In this document: positions 17,499 through 26,100 of the stretch, piece by piece
Layout: every line of letters begins with the position of its first letter
Position numbering within the stretch: the stretch's first letter is position 1
NCBI GenBank assembly: GCA_041663305.1
Contig: JBAYMT010000002.1
Span: 1 to 64,000, forward strand
DNA: 64,000 bases
Reading direction: 5' to 3'
Origin: Minisyncoccus sp041663305
GTDB taxonomy: Bacteria > Patescibacteriota > Minisyncoccia > Minisyncoccales > Minisyncoccaceae
Program-made: the position numbers and the translations under genes
The notes under the pieces: model-generated
Database searches by the model: none
What the model was told of the DNA's origin: nothing
What the model saw: only the letters and a program-made list of their open reading frames with translations

Positions 17499-18854
17499 AT
17501 GAAAGTTTCTTTTTGTGGAGCTTGCCGAGAGGTAACCGGATCGTGCATACTTGTCGAAACAGACGAATGCAAGTTTTTGGTGGATTGCGGACTTTTTCAG
17601 GACGATAAATCGAAGATTAAGAATGCTTATAATTTTCCTTTTAACCCTTTGGACATAGATTTTGTCTTACTGACGCATGCTCATATTGATCATTGCGGAA
17701 GATTGCCCAAACTTTGCCGCGAAGGATTTTGCGGGAATATTTATACCACTCCCGCAACGATAAATCTGGCAGAGCAGATGATGATGGATTCGGCAAAGGT
17801 TTTTTTAACCGACAAGGATATCAGTCCTATTTATTTTCCTTCGGACGTGGAAACAACAATGAATTTTTTTTCTCCCATTTCTTATGGGAAAAATTATTCG
17901 ATAAATAAAAACATAAGAGTACGTCTTAGTGATGCAGGACATGTTATTGGTTCGGCCATTTTTGAGGTATGGGTAAAGGAAGGGGGAATAGAAAAGAAAC
18001 TGGTTTTTTCTGGAGACCTGGGAAACAGAAATGCTCCGATTGTAAGAGACACAGAGATAATAAATGGCGCTGATAGTGTTTTTGTGGAATCCACTTATGG
18101 AACAGAGAAACATGAAGACAGGGCAGAAGGAAGAAAGAAACTGAAAGAGGAAGTGTTAAGAACAATAGAAAACAAAGGAATTTTGATAATTCCTGTGTTT
18201 GCGCTTGAAAGAGCCCAAGAAATGATTTTTGAATTGAAGGATTTGTTTGAAAATGGCGGAGTTAGAAGCATTCCTGTTTTTTTGGATAGCCCTTTGGCGG
18301 TCAGAGTCACTGATATTTACAAGCAATATAAAAATCTTTTTGATGATGACGCAAAGCGTTTGGCAGGGTATAAGAAGGATGATCTTTTTAGTTTTGATTC
18401 GTTTAAAATGGTTAGAAAAAGAGGTGATTCTTTAAAATTTGATAGGTTGTCGGGTCCTAAAATAGTAATGGCCGGAAGCGGTATGTGTAATGGCGGAAGG
18501 GTGGTGGATTATTTGAAAAAAGAACTTCCTAATTCGAAGAATCGTCTTTTTATAATATCATTCCAAGCGGAGGGAACGCTAGGCAGGCAATTATCTGAAG
18601 GGGAAAAGAATGTTTTTATCGGGAATGCAAAAATAAGAGTAAGGGCAAGTGTTTCCCGAACAAAAGCATTTTCCTCGCATGCTGATTTTCCAAAAATCTT
18701 GGATTGGGTTCGGGAAATAAAAAATCCTCTTCCCCAAAACGTTTTCGTGTTGCATGGGGAGGAAGATAGTTCTACTGCATTGTCTGAGGCGCTTAAAAAA
18801 GAAACGGGATTGAATACAATTATTCCAACGTACGGAACGTATTACGAATTATGA
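17499..18854 (+). CDS. Beta-CASP metallo-beta-lactamase ribonuclease
   Basis: A 451-residue CPSF73/YSH1-like hydrolase. The metal-binding motif THAHIDHCGRLPKL (about residues 56-69) is followed by the other MBL metal ligands (SDAGHVIGSA, FSGDLG). The beta-CASP insertion (about 200-330) and C-terminal RMMBL motif (AFSSHADFPKILDWV, then VLHGEE) complete the fold. Such enzymes are zinc-dependent endo- or exoribonucleases that process RNA 3' ends. It lies 2 bases after the DUF3298 gene. The convergent minus-strand gene begins with no gap at 18855. Confidence 0.92.
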   Translation: MKVSFCGACREVTGSCILVETDECKFLVDCGLFQDDKSKIKNAYNFPFNPLDIDFVLLTHAHIDHCGRLPKLCREGFCGNIYTTPATINLAEQMMMDSAKVFLTDKDISPIYFPSDVETTMNFFSPISYGKNYSINKNIRVRLSDAGHVIGSAIFEVWVKEGGIEKKLVFSGDLGNRNAPIVRDTEIINGADSVFVESTYGTEKHEDRAEGRKKLKEEVLRTIENKGILIIPVFALERAQEMIFELKDLFENGGVRSIPVFLDSPLAVRVTDIYKQYKNLFDDDAKRLAGYKKDDLFSFDSFKMVRKRGDSLKFDRLSGPKIVMAGSGMCNGGRVVDYLKKELPNSKNRLFIISFQAEGTLGRQLSEGEKNVFIGNAKIRVRASVSRTKAFSSHADFPKILDWVREIKNPLPQNVFVLHGEEDSSTALSEALKKETGLNTIIPTYGTYYEL

Positions 18855-19952
18855 TTATTTTTTTAATTCTTCGCTTAGCGCTAAAATAGCTTTTGTTGAA
18901 ATATCTGCCATTTCCTTTATGTTCCCCATAAAGGAATTTTTTTTAAGCTCTTGAACTACGGCTTTCAGTATCTTTTTTTTCTGTACTTTCGGAAGAAGCT
19001 CCATAAAACCTCGACCAGAGATTTTTTTGTTTTGTTTTTCGCCTTTTATTGTTATTCCTCCTTCCCAATAGTTAATCGTTCCAAAAATCATTTCTTGAGT
19101 TTTTTTAATCGGCGAAGTCCTGATAGATATCCCATATTCAGGAATGTCAATCTGATATTCAAGTTCGTATTTTGTATTGGTGGCCTTGCTGGTATATCCT
19201 GTTCCTAGCGAAAGCACAGATACTTTATTGGTTGAGAATATTTCTCCTTTTTTGTTAATAATGCTTGCGTGAGATGTTTTTATTTCGTTGCCATAGTTGA
19301 AACAAAGGATGTCTGTTCCGTCCGAAAGCTGAAGAGAGAACCATATCCATTCATCGTCACTGGTGAGCGGCGTTTGAGCCCATTGGTGATCCATCCACGA
19401 CAGTCCGGTTACTTCTATCCATTTGTTATCAACCTTAATAAGTCCGGTTGTTTCCAGCTGGGTGAGAGAGTAGTAATAAGTCGTTTTTATTCCTAGATCG
19501 ATAAAACCTTTTTTGTCTAGCAGGAGTGGAGGTTTTTTTGATTTTAATTCGAGATCGATAAAATCATTTGCAATATTATATTCAAAAGGCTTAGTTTCTC
19601 TGATTAGACATCCGTTATCATAATTTATCCATAGTAAGGGTTTTTGGAAATTATTTTTGTCTACTAAGCAAAGAGGATTAATCTTGCTGTAAGATGCTTT
19701 TTCTCCTGAAAGAAGATAGTGGGAGAAAAAGATATTTTTGAAAGGAAAGTTTTTTATCAAAGGTATATTTATTTTTTTTGTTTTTGCCGAGAATAGGCAG
19801 TTCATGAAGAAAAAATCTTTTCCATCCTTTGTTTTTAGATTTCCGTTAAAATACCACCATTCTATTATGTGATCATGCTTTTGTTCGTCTTGCGGGAAAA
19901 CTATCGGACTAAACTCTTCTTTATATGTTTTTATGGTTTTTCTTTTTCCCAT
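18855..19952 (-). CDS. AttH/CrtC-like lipocalin-fold protein
   Basis: A 365-residue protein whose N-terminus (PQDEQKHDHIIEWWYFNG) and middle (GLIKVDNKWIEVTGLSWMDHQWAQ) match the tandem lipocalin-like AttH domain, related to carotenoid 1,2-hydratase CrtC. The HDHIIEWWYFNG and WMDHQW motifs line the conserved cavity, and the internal duplication is visible as two halves (about 1-180 and 190-330). No signal peptide is evident. No carotenoid genes lie nearby, so hydration of an isoprenoid or processing of another hydrophobic ligand is only a guess. Its start overlaps the upstream minus-strand gene by 22 bases. Confidence 0.75.
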   Translation of the reverse strand: MGKRKTIKTYKEEFSPIVFPQDEQKHDHIIEWWYFNGNLKTKDGKDFFFMNCLFSAKTKKINIPLIKNFPFKNIFFSHYLLSGEKASYSKINPLCLVDKNNFQKPLLWINYDNGCLIRETKPFEYNIANDFIDLELKSKKPPLLLDKKGFIDLGIKTTYYYSLTQLETTGLIKVDNKWIEVTGLSWMDHQWAQTPLTSDDEWIWFSLQLSDGTDILCFNYGNEIKTSHASIINKKGEIFSTNKVSVLSLGTGYTSKATNTKYELEYQIDIPEYGISIRTSPIKKTQEMIFGTINYWEGGITIKGEKQNKKISGRGFMELLPKVQKKKILKAVVQELKKNSFMGNIKEMADISTKAILALSEELKK

Positions 19953-20794
19953 AGTGAAATAAAGGTTAAAAATTTTTTAGAAATAAGCAGGGATGCTTCT
20001 TGGCCAGTTATCTGTTTTGAATGGTACTTCATGATAGGGTCCATAAAAATAGTCCTTCCTATAGCAAAGCCGATTATCGAATCAAACTTTGAGGCTGATT
20101 TTAGCCATTGTTTGACTTTTTTATCGTCTTCACCCCGACCAAGGACGACGATCTTATCTTTTTTGGTTTCTTTGATCACTTTTTTCCAGCCGTTTTCGTC
20201 AAATCCTTCCAGCTTCCAAATAGAAGGCTTAAAAACAGACTTGATTTCCTTTATTGCTAGCGCTGTTTTTGAAGCTCTTATTCTTTTGTCGTACCCGCTT
20301 TTATCTTTGCATATGGATAGGTCATTTTTTGTTGGAGGAACAAGCAGCTCAAGTATTGTCTGTTGCTTATTTTTTTTGCAGAAGGCGGATATGCCTTCAA
20401 GAGTTTTTAACTGTTTCTTGTTGTCATTTATATTTTCTGGATTGTATCGGATGAGTATTTTGACAAAATCTGGGGCGATTTTTAGAATATGCTTTTCATA
20501 GTTTTTCCCATATTCCAATTTCAATATGCTTTCTCCGCTTTTTTCGATCGGAAGGCATATCTTTATATTTTTTTGTTTTGCGGAACTGATCACTCCTGCT
20601 CCGTACTCTTCATCAACCAAAACTGCGAAAGATTTCTTATCTTTCCTTTCTTTAAGAGAATATTCTAAACCGGTAAAGATTATCTGTTTAAGATTTTCTA
20701 TTTCTTTTTTCTGTTCTTTGCTGGGCTTTTCTGCTCCTAGCACATCCTTAACAAAGGATGATCGGTGATCAAAAGGAAGTATGTATAATTTCAT
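19931..20794 (-). CDS. DUF2090 (IolC C-terminal aldolase-like) protein
   Basis: A 287-residue TIM-barrel-like protein opening MKLYILPFDHRSSFVKDVLG. It contains VDEEYGAGV, KILIRYNPEN, LELLVPPT and a C-terminal GFAIGRTIF-DPI stretch, all features of DUF2090, the 2-deoxy-5-keto-gluconate-6-phosphate aldolase-like domain fused to IolC kinases. Here it stands alone without a kinase. It may be a class I sugar-phosphate aldolase; the substrate is unknown. It is the first gene of a minus-strand pair and overlaps the AttH-like gene. Confidence 0.82.
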   Translation of the reverse strand: MKLYILPFDHRSSFVKDVLGAEKPSKEQKKEIENLKQIIFTGLEYSLKERKDKKSFAVLVDEEYGAGVISSAKQKNIKICLPIEKSGESILKLEYGKNYEKHILKIAPDFVKILIRYNPENINDNKKQLKTLEGISAFCKKNKQQTILELLVPPTKNDLSICKDKSGYDKRIRASKTALAIKEIKSVFKPSIWKLEGFDENGWKKVIKETKKDKIVVLGRGEDDKKVKQWLKSASKFDSIIGFAIGRTIFMDPIMKYHSKQITGQEASLLISKKFLTFISLWEKEKP

Positions 20795-20840
20795 GTTTTT
20801 TATTTAATTATATAGAATATAGCATGCCTTGACAATTACA

Positions 20841-20869
20841 TTGACATGGATTTTTGGGCAAGCTATGAT
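20841..20869 (+). promoter_or_regulatory. Promoter of the TetR-type regulator
   Basis: Consensus TTGACA (20841-20846), exactly 17 bases, TATGAT (20864-20869); another TTGACA lies 12 bases upstream (20829). An in-frame ATG at 20846 lies inside the -35 box, so translation must begin downstream, at 20894. Confidence 0.8.
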
Positions 20870-20893
20870 TTCCATAGATTTACTAAAATATTT

Positions 20894-21484
20894 ATGAAAA
20901 AGGAAAAAGACATACAAAATATAACTAAAGATAAGATACTGGAGATTTCGGGGCGGCTTTTTGTTAGGCATAGTTATAGGGGGGTTTCGTTGAGTATGAT
21001 TGCCGAGAAGGTGGGAATAAGAAAGGCTTCTTTGTATTATTATTTTAAAAATAAGGAGGATCTTTATTTTGCTGCTGTTGAAAAAATGTATGCGGAGCTG
21101 GATAATGAGCTTGAGAAAATAATTATAAAAGATATTGACGCAGAAAAGAAGATAAAGCTCGTGATTACAGCTTATATCGATTTTTCACTGAAGAAAGAAA
21201 AGTTCATAAGAGTAATAATCCATAATTTTCCCTCGAGGAAAAAACAAAAGAGAAGATTCGATGCGCTTACTAAAAAAAGGGAAAGCATAATCTCAAAGCT
21301 TATTCCTTTGCTTCGCGATTGCATGAAGAAAAAAGCAGCCGGAATCGACCTTGAGATGATGACATATGTGATTATGGGAGGCATAAACCTGATAATGGAG
21401 GATTTGGTGTATAATGATAGGAAGGAAAACGTAAATTCAAAAGAAATAGCAAGGAAGATATTTGCGATATTTATCAGGAAATAG
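20894..21484 (+). CDS. TetR/AcrR family transcriptional regulator
   Basis: A protein of 196 residues when begun at the ATG at 20894 (MKKEKDIQN); the upstream in-frame ATG at 20846 is inside the promoter and is rejected. The N-terminal TetR DNA-binding domain reads KDKILEISGRLFVRHSYRG, with the recognition helix in IAEKVGIRKASLYYYFKNKEDLY (about residues 32-54), a close match to the family. The helical C-terminal ligand-binding domain is basic and not recognisable. It lies upstream of tspO and the hydrogenase genes in the same direction, so it may control them in response to a small molecule; its operator is not evident. Confidence 0.9.
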   Translation: MKKEKDIQNITKDKILEISGRLFVRHSYRGVSLSMIAEKVGIRKASLYYYFKNKEDLYFAAVEKMYAELDNELEKIIIKDIDAEKKIKLVITAYIDFSLKKEKFIRVIIHNFPSRKKQKRRFDALTKKRESIISKLIPLLRDCMKKKAAGIDLEMMTYVIMGGINLIMEDLVYNDRKENVNSKEIARKIFAIFIRK

Positions 21485-21511
21485 TGTTTTCTGGTGAATA
21501 AAATTATAAAA

Positions 21512-21520
21512 TGATATAAT
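21512..21520 (+). promoter_or_regulatory. Extended -10 promoter of tspO
   Basis: TGATATAAT is an extended -10 element with no convincing -35. The expected start site falls on about 21527, the second ATG, implying a leaderless message. Confidence 0.55.
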
Positions 21521-21526
21521 ATGAAT

Positions 21527-22000
21527 ATGAAACTAAAGATCAATATTCCACTTATTTTGTTTGTTGCAGGATGTCTTTTTGTGGGTTTTTTGTCGTCTTG
21601 GCTTTCTGGAGACGGGATTGCTGCAACTTATTTTAGTTTGAATAGGCCGGTGTTTGCCCCTCCTCACTGGCTATTTGCTCCAGTATGGATCGTACTGTAC
21701 ATAATGATGGGTGTTTCGGCTTATATGGTGTGGAGCAAAAGAGAAGAGCATAAGATAGGGGGGAAGATGGCGATATTTTTCGTTCAGTTATTCTTTAATT
21801 TTCTTTGGTCAATAATATTTTTTAGATGGAATAATTTATCAATGGCTTTTTATGAGATATTGATATTGCTGGTCTTAATAGTAGTAAATATTTTTTGTTT
21901 TAAAAAAGTTTCTTCTGTTGCCGCTTATTTGCTGATTCCTTATGTAATATGGGTTTCTTTTGCCACAGTTTTAACTTTTTCAATTCTTAATTTAAATTAA
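21527..22000 (+). CDS. tspO: TspO/MBR family tryptophan-rich sensory protein
   Basis: A 157-residue five-helix membrane protein. Family hallmarks include the FxLNRPxxAPPxWLFAPVW stretch (about residues 36-56, here FSLNRPVFAPPHWLFAPVWI), YMMGxxAYxVW, and NFLWSIIFFRWNN in the third-fourth helix region. TspO binds porphyrins and other hydrophobic ligands and is linked to oxygen or stress signalling. The ATG at 21527 is preferred over the in-frame ATG at 21521 because the promoter -10 ends at 21520. It is placed directly before the hydrogenase genes (4-base gap). Confidence 0.92.
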   Translation: MKLKINIPLILFVAGCLFVGFLSSWLSGDGIAATYFSLNRPVFAPPHWLFAPVWIVLYIMMGVSAYMVWSKREEHKIGGKMAIFFVQLFFNFLWSIIFFRWNNLSMAFYEILILLVLIVVNIFCFKKVSSVAAYLLIPYVIWVSFATVLTFSILNLN

Positions 22001-22004
22001 AAAA

Positions 22005-22997
22005 ATGTCGGAAATAATTTCTAAACTTAAAGAAGCTAATTTGCTGGGCAGAGGAGGAGCAAACTTTCCGGTTTGGCAAAAATGGCAAGCAGTGATTTCG
22101 AGCAGGGGAGATGAAAAATATGTGATATGCAATGGCGCTGAAGGCGAACCTGATGTAGAAAAGGATGGATTCATATTGAGCAATTATCCAGAGGAACTGA
22201 TTGAGGGAATTTTGATTGCAATTAAGGAAACTGCAGCTAAAAAAGCCTATATATATCTAAATCATAATTATTATGAAAAGCATAAGGATACCTTACAGAA
22301 GCTTTCTGAGAATTTTCCTATAGAGATTGTTGCAAAAGGAAAAGGTTATATTGCGGGAGAAGAAACTGCAATTTGTGAATATATTGAAAAAGGATATGCA
22401 GAGCCAAGACAGAAACCACCTTTTATTTCTGATAAAGGGTTGTGGGACAAGCCAACATTGTTGAATAATGTAGAGTCTTTTTATTACGTTGCTAAAGTAT
22501 CAAAAGGAGAATATAAGGGAACAAGATTTATTTCAATAAATGGAGACACTTCTAATTCTGGAGTGTTTGAATTGCCAATATCTTCGACAATAGAAGACGC
22601 ATTAAAACAAACTGATAATTATCCCGATTTTGATTTTTTTGTCCAGGTTGGAGGGGGAGCTGAAGGATTGATAATGCTTCCGTCTGAATTGAATGTTCCG
22701 TTGAGCGGATGCGGAGCTATAAAGATATTCAATAGGAAAACGACAGATCTTTTGGCTTTAATGCAATATTGGGCTGATTTTCTTGATAGGGGAAATTGCG
22801 ATAAATGTGTTCCGTGCAGGGAGGGAATGTATAGGATAAGCGAAATGATGAAGAGCAAGAATATAGATAGAGAAAAACTTTTTGAAATATTTGACGTTTT
22901 GGAAAAAACAAGTTTTTGCGCGCTTGGAAGAGGGGCTAGCGGGGCATTTAAAAGCCTTATTGAAAAGTTAAATTTTTTTGAAACATATGGAAAATAA
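22005..22997 (+). CDS. NuoF/HydB-like NADH-binding flavoprotein subunit (short form)
   Basis: A 330-residue homologue of NuoF/HydB. It begins almost directly at the nucleotide/FMN motif: LLGRGGANFPVWQKW (about residues 13-27), then CNGAEGEPDVEKDG (about 46-59) and GYIAGEETAICEYIEK. The SLBB-like segment follows. The C-terminal 4Fe-4S cluster site is GNCDKCVPCREG with a fourth cysteine in SFCALGRGA. Compared with typical NuoF (about 430 residues) the first 70 or so residues are absent, as are the N-terminal 2Fe-2S and C-terminal ferredoxin extensions seen in some HydB. It should exchange electrons between NAD(P)H and the adjacent hydrogenase. The hydrogenase start overlaps its end. Confidence 0.92.
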   Translation: MSEIISKLKEANLLGRGGANFPVWQKWQAVISSRGDEKYVICNGAEGEPDVEKDGFILSNYPEELIEGILIAIKETAAKKAYIYLNHNYYEKHKDTLQKLSENFPIEIVAKGKGYIAGEETAICEYIEKGYAEPRQKPPFISDKGLWDKPTLLNNVESFYYVAKVSKGEYKGTRFISINGDTSNSGVFELPISSTIEDALKQTDNYPDFDFFVQVGGGAEGLIMLPSELNVPLSGCGAIKIFNRKTTDLLALMQYWADFLDRGNCDKCVPCREGMYRISEMMKSKNIDREKLFEIFDVLEKTSFCALGRGASGAFKSLIEKLNFFETYGK

Positions 22998-24708
22998 AAA
23001 AATAACAATCATAATTGATGGCAGTAAAGTTGAATGCTATGAAGGGCAGACAATATTGAATGCTGCTACGGAAAATGGAATAGATATTCCCAGTCTCTGC
23101 TATCATCCTGACTTGAAGGCTAAGGCAAGCTGTAGGTTGTGTATTGTGGAGATAGAAGGAAGAAAGGGGTATCACACTTCGTGTTCAACGATTGCCGAGG
23201 ATGGAATGATTATAAAAACCAGCAGTGATGAGATATCAAAATTGCGAAAGACAAATCTTGAGCTATTGTTTTCCCAGCATCAGGAAAAATGCAATGATTG
23301 CATAAAAAGTATAGATTGCAGGCTTTTGAAGCTTGCAAAAGACTATAATGTAAATATCGAAAGATTTTCGGACAGGAAAAATGATTTTCCTAAAATGGAC
23401 TTCGGACCTTCGATTTTTTTTGATTCTTCCAAGTGCATAGATTGTAAGAATTGCGTCGAAGTTTGCCAAAAGCAGAACGTGGGGTTCTTGAGCGTGGAAG
23501 AGGAAGGTAATTTTTTCCAGATTTCGACATCAAAGGATCCTTGTCGTGATTGTGTGTATTGCGGCCAATGCGTTGTCCATTGTCCAACGGGGGCCTTGCA
23601 GGAAGTTGATTCGATTGTCGAGGTAGAAGCGGCTATGGCTGACAGCAGTAAGGTAGTATTGTTTCAAATCGCTCCTGCGGTGAGGACCAGTATCGGAGAA
23701 GAATTCGGCATGGGGTATGGAGCTATTGCAACTGAAAAAATTGCGGCAGGAATAAGAAAGATGGGAATTGAAAATGTTTTTGACGTATCGGCAGCCGCAG
23801 ATATAGTGACAATGGAAGAAGCAGATGAATTGATCGAGAGAGTTTCTAATAACGGAACGTTGCCAATGTTTACTTCTTGCTGTCCTGCTTGGGTAAAATA
23901 CTTAGAATTTTATCACCCGGAATTGATTGCCAATCTAACCAGCGTAAGAAGTCCGCAAGTTCTGTTTGGCGGATTGACAAAAACTTTTTGGGCAAAAAAT
24001 AATAACATTGACCCAAAAGATATTTTTGTGGTTTCGATAATGCCATGCACGGCTAAAAAGTACGAAATAAAAAGAAAAGAAAATTTGGTTGATGGATTAA
24101 ATCCTGTTGATGCCGTTTTAACGACTCACGAGCTGGCTTGTTTGTTGAAAAAACATGGAGTTAACCTGAGAGATATTGAAGGAGAAGATCTAACTCCATT
24201 GTATGGAGATGCAACCGGAGCAGGAGTAATATATGGAACAAGCGGAGGAGTTACCGAGTCTGCTCTTAGGACTGCTGTGTATAAATTAACCGGAAAAAAT
24301 CCGGAATCAATAGAATTTTCTCCTTTTAGAGGATTGCAAGAATCAAAGGAGGCAAGCGTTGAAATAAATGGATTGAATCTGAAAGTAGCTGTGGTGAACG
24401 GATTAGCTAATGCGGAAAATCTGATAAAAATAATCAAGGATAATCCGGGCGCTTATCATTATATAGAAGTGATGGCTTGCCCTGGAGGATGCATTGGGGG
24501 TGGCGGACAGCCACTGCCGACAGACAGTAAGATAAGAAAGTTGAGGTCAGAGGGGTTATACAAGATAGACCAAGGAAAGCCGAAAAGATTTGCTCACGAA
24601 AGCGAATTGGTCAAGGAGGTTTATGAGAAGTTTCTTAACGACAAGGAAAATATTCATAAGGTGTGCCATACAAAATATAGCAAAAGAGAAAAAGAAAATA
24701 ATTTTTAA
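22987..24708 (+). CDS. hydA: [FeFe] hydrogenase catalytic subunit (HydA, NADH-linked type)
   Basis: A 573-residue enzyme that makes or oxidises H2. N-terminal 2Fe-2S domain: CYEGQTIL, then IPSLCYHP and ASCRLCIVEIEG. NuoG-type cluster: HQEKCNDCIKSIDC. Two 4Fe-4S clusters: CIDCKNCVEVC and CRDCVYCGQCVVHC. The H-cluster motifs are all intact: FTSCCPAWVKY (L1), MPCTAKKYE (L2) and MACPGGCIGGGGQP (L3). Length and domain order match the M3-type enzymes partnered with NuoF subunits. The ATG at 22987 is chosen over an in-frame TTG 9 bases upstream. No maturases (HydE, HydF, HydG) are visible in the window. Confidence 0.97.
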   Translation: MENKKITIIIDGSKVECYEGQTILNAATENGIDIPSLCYHPDLKAKASCRLCIVEIEGRKGYHTSCSTIAEDGMIIKTSSDEISKLRKTNLELLFSQHQEKCNDCIKSIDCRLLKLAKDYNVNIERFSDRKNDFPKMDFGPSIFFDSSKCIDCKNCVEVCQKQNVGFLSVEEEGNFFQISTSKDPCRDCVYCGQCVVHCPTGALQEVDSIVEVEAAMADSSKVVLFQIAPAVRTSIGEEFGMGYGAIATEKIAAGIRKMGIENVFDVSAAADIVTMEEADELIERVSNNGTLPMFTSCCPAWVKYLEFYHPELIANLTSVRSPQVLFGGLTKTFWAKNNNIDPKDIFVVSIMPCTAKKYEIKRKENLVDGLNPVDAVLTTHELACLLKKHGVNLRDIEGEDLTPLYGDATGAGVIYGTSGGVTESALRTAVYKLTGKNPESIEFSPFRGLQESKEASVEINGLNLKVAVVNGLANAENLIKIIKDNPGAYHYIEVMACPGGCIGGGGQPLPTDSKIRKLRSEGLYKIDQGKPKRFAHESELVKEVYEKFLNDKENIHKVCHTKYSKREKENNF

Positions 24709-24713
24709 ACAAT

Positions 24714-25232
24714 ATGGATTACAAAATATTACAATCAAAAGCAATTGCAATAAGTAGGGATCATTCATTGTTGGCAAATTTTGCCATTGTGCTTGCTTTG
24801 ATAACTATTGCTCCTTTGTTTCAGAATCAGATAGTGACTGGTAGTATTGTAAATGCACTATTGATTATCTCAGTTTTTTTATGTGGTTTTAGCGGGGCAT
24901 TTTTACTCATTTTTATACCGAGCATGATATCGTTGTTCTTGGGGCTTTTGCCATCTGGAATGATGCTTATGATACCGTTTATATTTATTGGAAATGCTAT
25001 CCTTGTTCTAAATATAAATGCATTTAAAAATAGGTATTGGCTAGGGGCAATAATAGGTGTCTTTGCAAAAGCTGCATTTTTGTTTGCTTCAAGCTATTTA
25101 TTGTTAAATTTTTTTACAAATGGAATAAGCGCAAAAGTGGCATCTTCTATGATGGGATATTTACAGCTTTTGACTGCTAGCGTGGGAGCGATAATAGCTT
25201 ATGGAACATTAAAAGTTTTGAATAAGATTTAA
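24714..25232 (+). CDS. Multi-pass membrane protein next to hydrogenase (ECF S-component-like)
   Basis: A 172-residue protein with about five hydrophobic helices (residues 19-36, 42-66, 70-97, 106-133, 143-166). The overall look, with LLPSGMMLMIPFIFIGNAILV and GAIIGVFAKAAFLFASSY, resembles substrate-binding S components of energy-coupling-factor transporters, but I cannot match a specific family. It begins 5 bases after hydA, so it is almost certainly co-transcribed. A role in importing a hydrogenase cofactor or precursor, or in anchoring the complex, is speculative. Confidence 0.6.
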   Translation: MDYKILQSKAIAISRDHSLLANFAIVLALITIAPLFQNQIVTGSIVNALLIISVFLCGFSGAFLLIFIPSMISLFLGLLPSGMMLMIPFIFIGNAILVLNINAFKNRYWLGAIIGVFAKAAFLFASSYLLLNFFTNGISAKVASSMMGYLQLLTASVGAIIAYGTLKVLNKI

Positions 25233-25253
25233 TAATTAAGTAATATTTTAAAA

Positions 25254-25583
25254 ATGACATTTCAAGAATATCAAGAAGAAGCAAGAAAAACTGCTATTTA
25301 CCCTAACTTGGGGGATAATTTCATATATCCTACTTTGGGGTTAGTGGGAGAGGCGGGAGAAGTTGCTGAAAAAATAAAGAAAGTTATCCGAGACGATGAT
25401 TATAAGATAAGCGATGAAAAAAGGGCTGAAATCGTGAAGGAGGTGGGTGATGTCCTTTGGTATATAGCTAATCTTTCTGCTGAGTTGGGCATATCATTAG
25501 AAGACGTAGCTAGTGGAAATCTTGAAAAGTTAAAATCAAGACAGCAGAGAAATGAACTTAAAGGAAGCGGAGATAATAGATAG
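25254..25583 (+). CDS. MazG-like nucleotide pyrophosphohydrolase
   Basis: A 109-residue single-domain MazG-like protein. The helix-forming metal site is conserved: GLVGEAGEVAEKIKK (about residues 29-43) supplies the E-x2-E(x12-28) half and EIVKEVGDVLWY (about 61-72) the E-x2-D half. Such all-alpha NTP-pyrophosphatases hydrolyse dNTPs or NTPs, including aberrant ones, to monophosphates. The short length matches the stand-alone dimeric or tetrameric forms. Repeat E4 begins one or two bases after the stop codon. Confidence 0.88.
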   Translation: MTFQEYQEEARKTAIYPNLGDNFIYPTLGLVGEAGEVAEKIKKVIRDDDYKISDEKRAEIVKEVGDVLWYIANLSAELGISLEDVASGNLEKLKSRQQRNELKGSGDNR

Positions 25584-25584
25584 C

Positions 25585-25745
25585 TCGTGTAAAATTTAAA
25601 TAGGTTTGTAATTGTTATTTTGATATCATCTTTTTCTTTGACACAAATTTCTTGCTAGAAATTTGACTGGTTTGCTTTCAGTCAAAGCAAAAGGCAAAGA
25701 AAAAGAAATATCAAAAACAATTACATGTATAAAATTTAAACGTGC
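25585..25745 (+). repeat. Hairpin element E4 (family E)
   Basis: Ends CGTGTAAAATTTAAA and AAATTTAAACGTGC are near-inverted. The outer stem pairs TAATTGTTATTTTGATAT with ATATCAAAAACAATTA and TTTTTCTTTG with CAAAGAAAAA; it is unrelated in sequence to the E1/E2 stem. Stem A: CAAATTT around CTTGCTAG closed by AAATTTG (25644-25665). Stem B: TTTGCTTT-CAGTC-AAAGCAAA (25671-25691). Relative to E1, both sides of a stem-B pair changed together (C-G to T-A), a compensatory change. Confidence 0.85.
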
Positions 25746-25771
25746 TAAAAGGAAAGAAAAAGGAAATAGGT

Positions 25772-25790
25772 AAACTTGTTCCAAGTTTTT
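25772..25790 (+). repeat. Downstream hairpin module after E4
   Basis: AAACTTG-TTC-CAAGTTT with a following T-run, after the linker GGAAATAGGT. It is identical to the module after E5 (26014) and occupies the place of the GATTGC/GCAATC module behind E2 and E3. Confidence 0.55.
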
Positions 25791-25827
25791 AATCTTTAGA
25801 TTTTCGACTAGCGCGAAAATATAGATA

Positions 25828-25988
25828 GCTCGTGTAAAATTTGAGGTATCTAAATCTTTGTTTGATGTTTTTGTTTTTTTGAGCGTTATTTTCTTACTAG
25901 AAAATAACTTATGTTCGCTTCAGTCAAGCTCTCAATCTCAAACAAACAAAAAATCAAACAGCTTTAAAGGTGTAATTTTAAACGTGCT
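25828..25988 (+). repeat. Hairpin element E5 (family E)
   Basis: In tandem with E4. Ends CTCGTGTAAAATTTG / TAATTTTAAACGTGC. Outer stem TTTGTTTGATGTTTTTG-like arm against CAAACAAACAAAAAATCAAA, again a new sequence. Stem A: GTTATTTT around CTTACTAG closed by AAAATAAC (25885-25908). Stem B is shorter: GCTT-CAGTC-AAGC (25917-25929). Loops match the other copies although the stems differ. Confidence 0.82.
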
Positions 25989-26013
25989 GAGGGAGGAGAA
26001 AAAGAGAAATAGG

Positions 26014-26032
26014 TAAACTTGTTCCAAGTTTT
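26014..26032 (+). repeat. Downstream hairpin module after E5
   Basis: AAACTTG-TTC-CAAGTTT with T-run after linker GAGAAATAGGT; copy of 25772-25790. The rest to 26100 is AT-rich without other recognisable signals. Confidence 0.55.
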
Positions 26033-26100
26033 TAATCTTTATATATGTTGGAAGAAGAGAGGGGGCGAAGCTTATAATAATAAAAATAATAAATAAAAAA

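Noticed and set aside
20846..20893. Longer N-terminus for the TetR regulator
   Set aside because: Its ATG overlaps the -35 box of a consensus promoter, so it would precede the transcription start.
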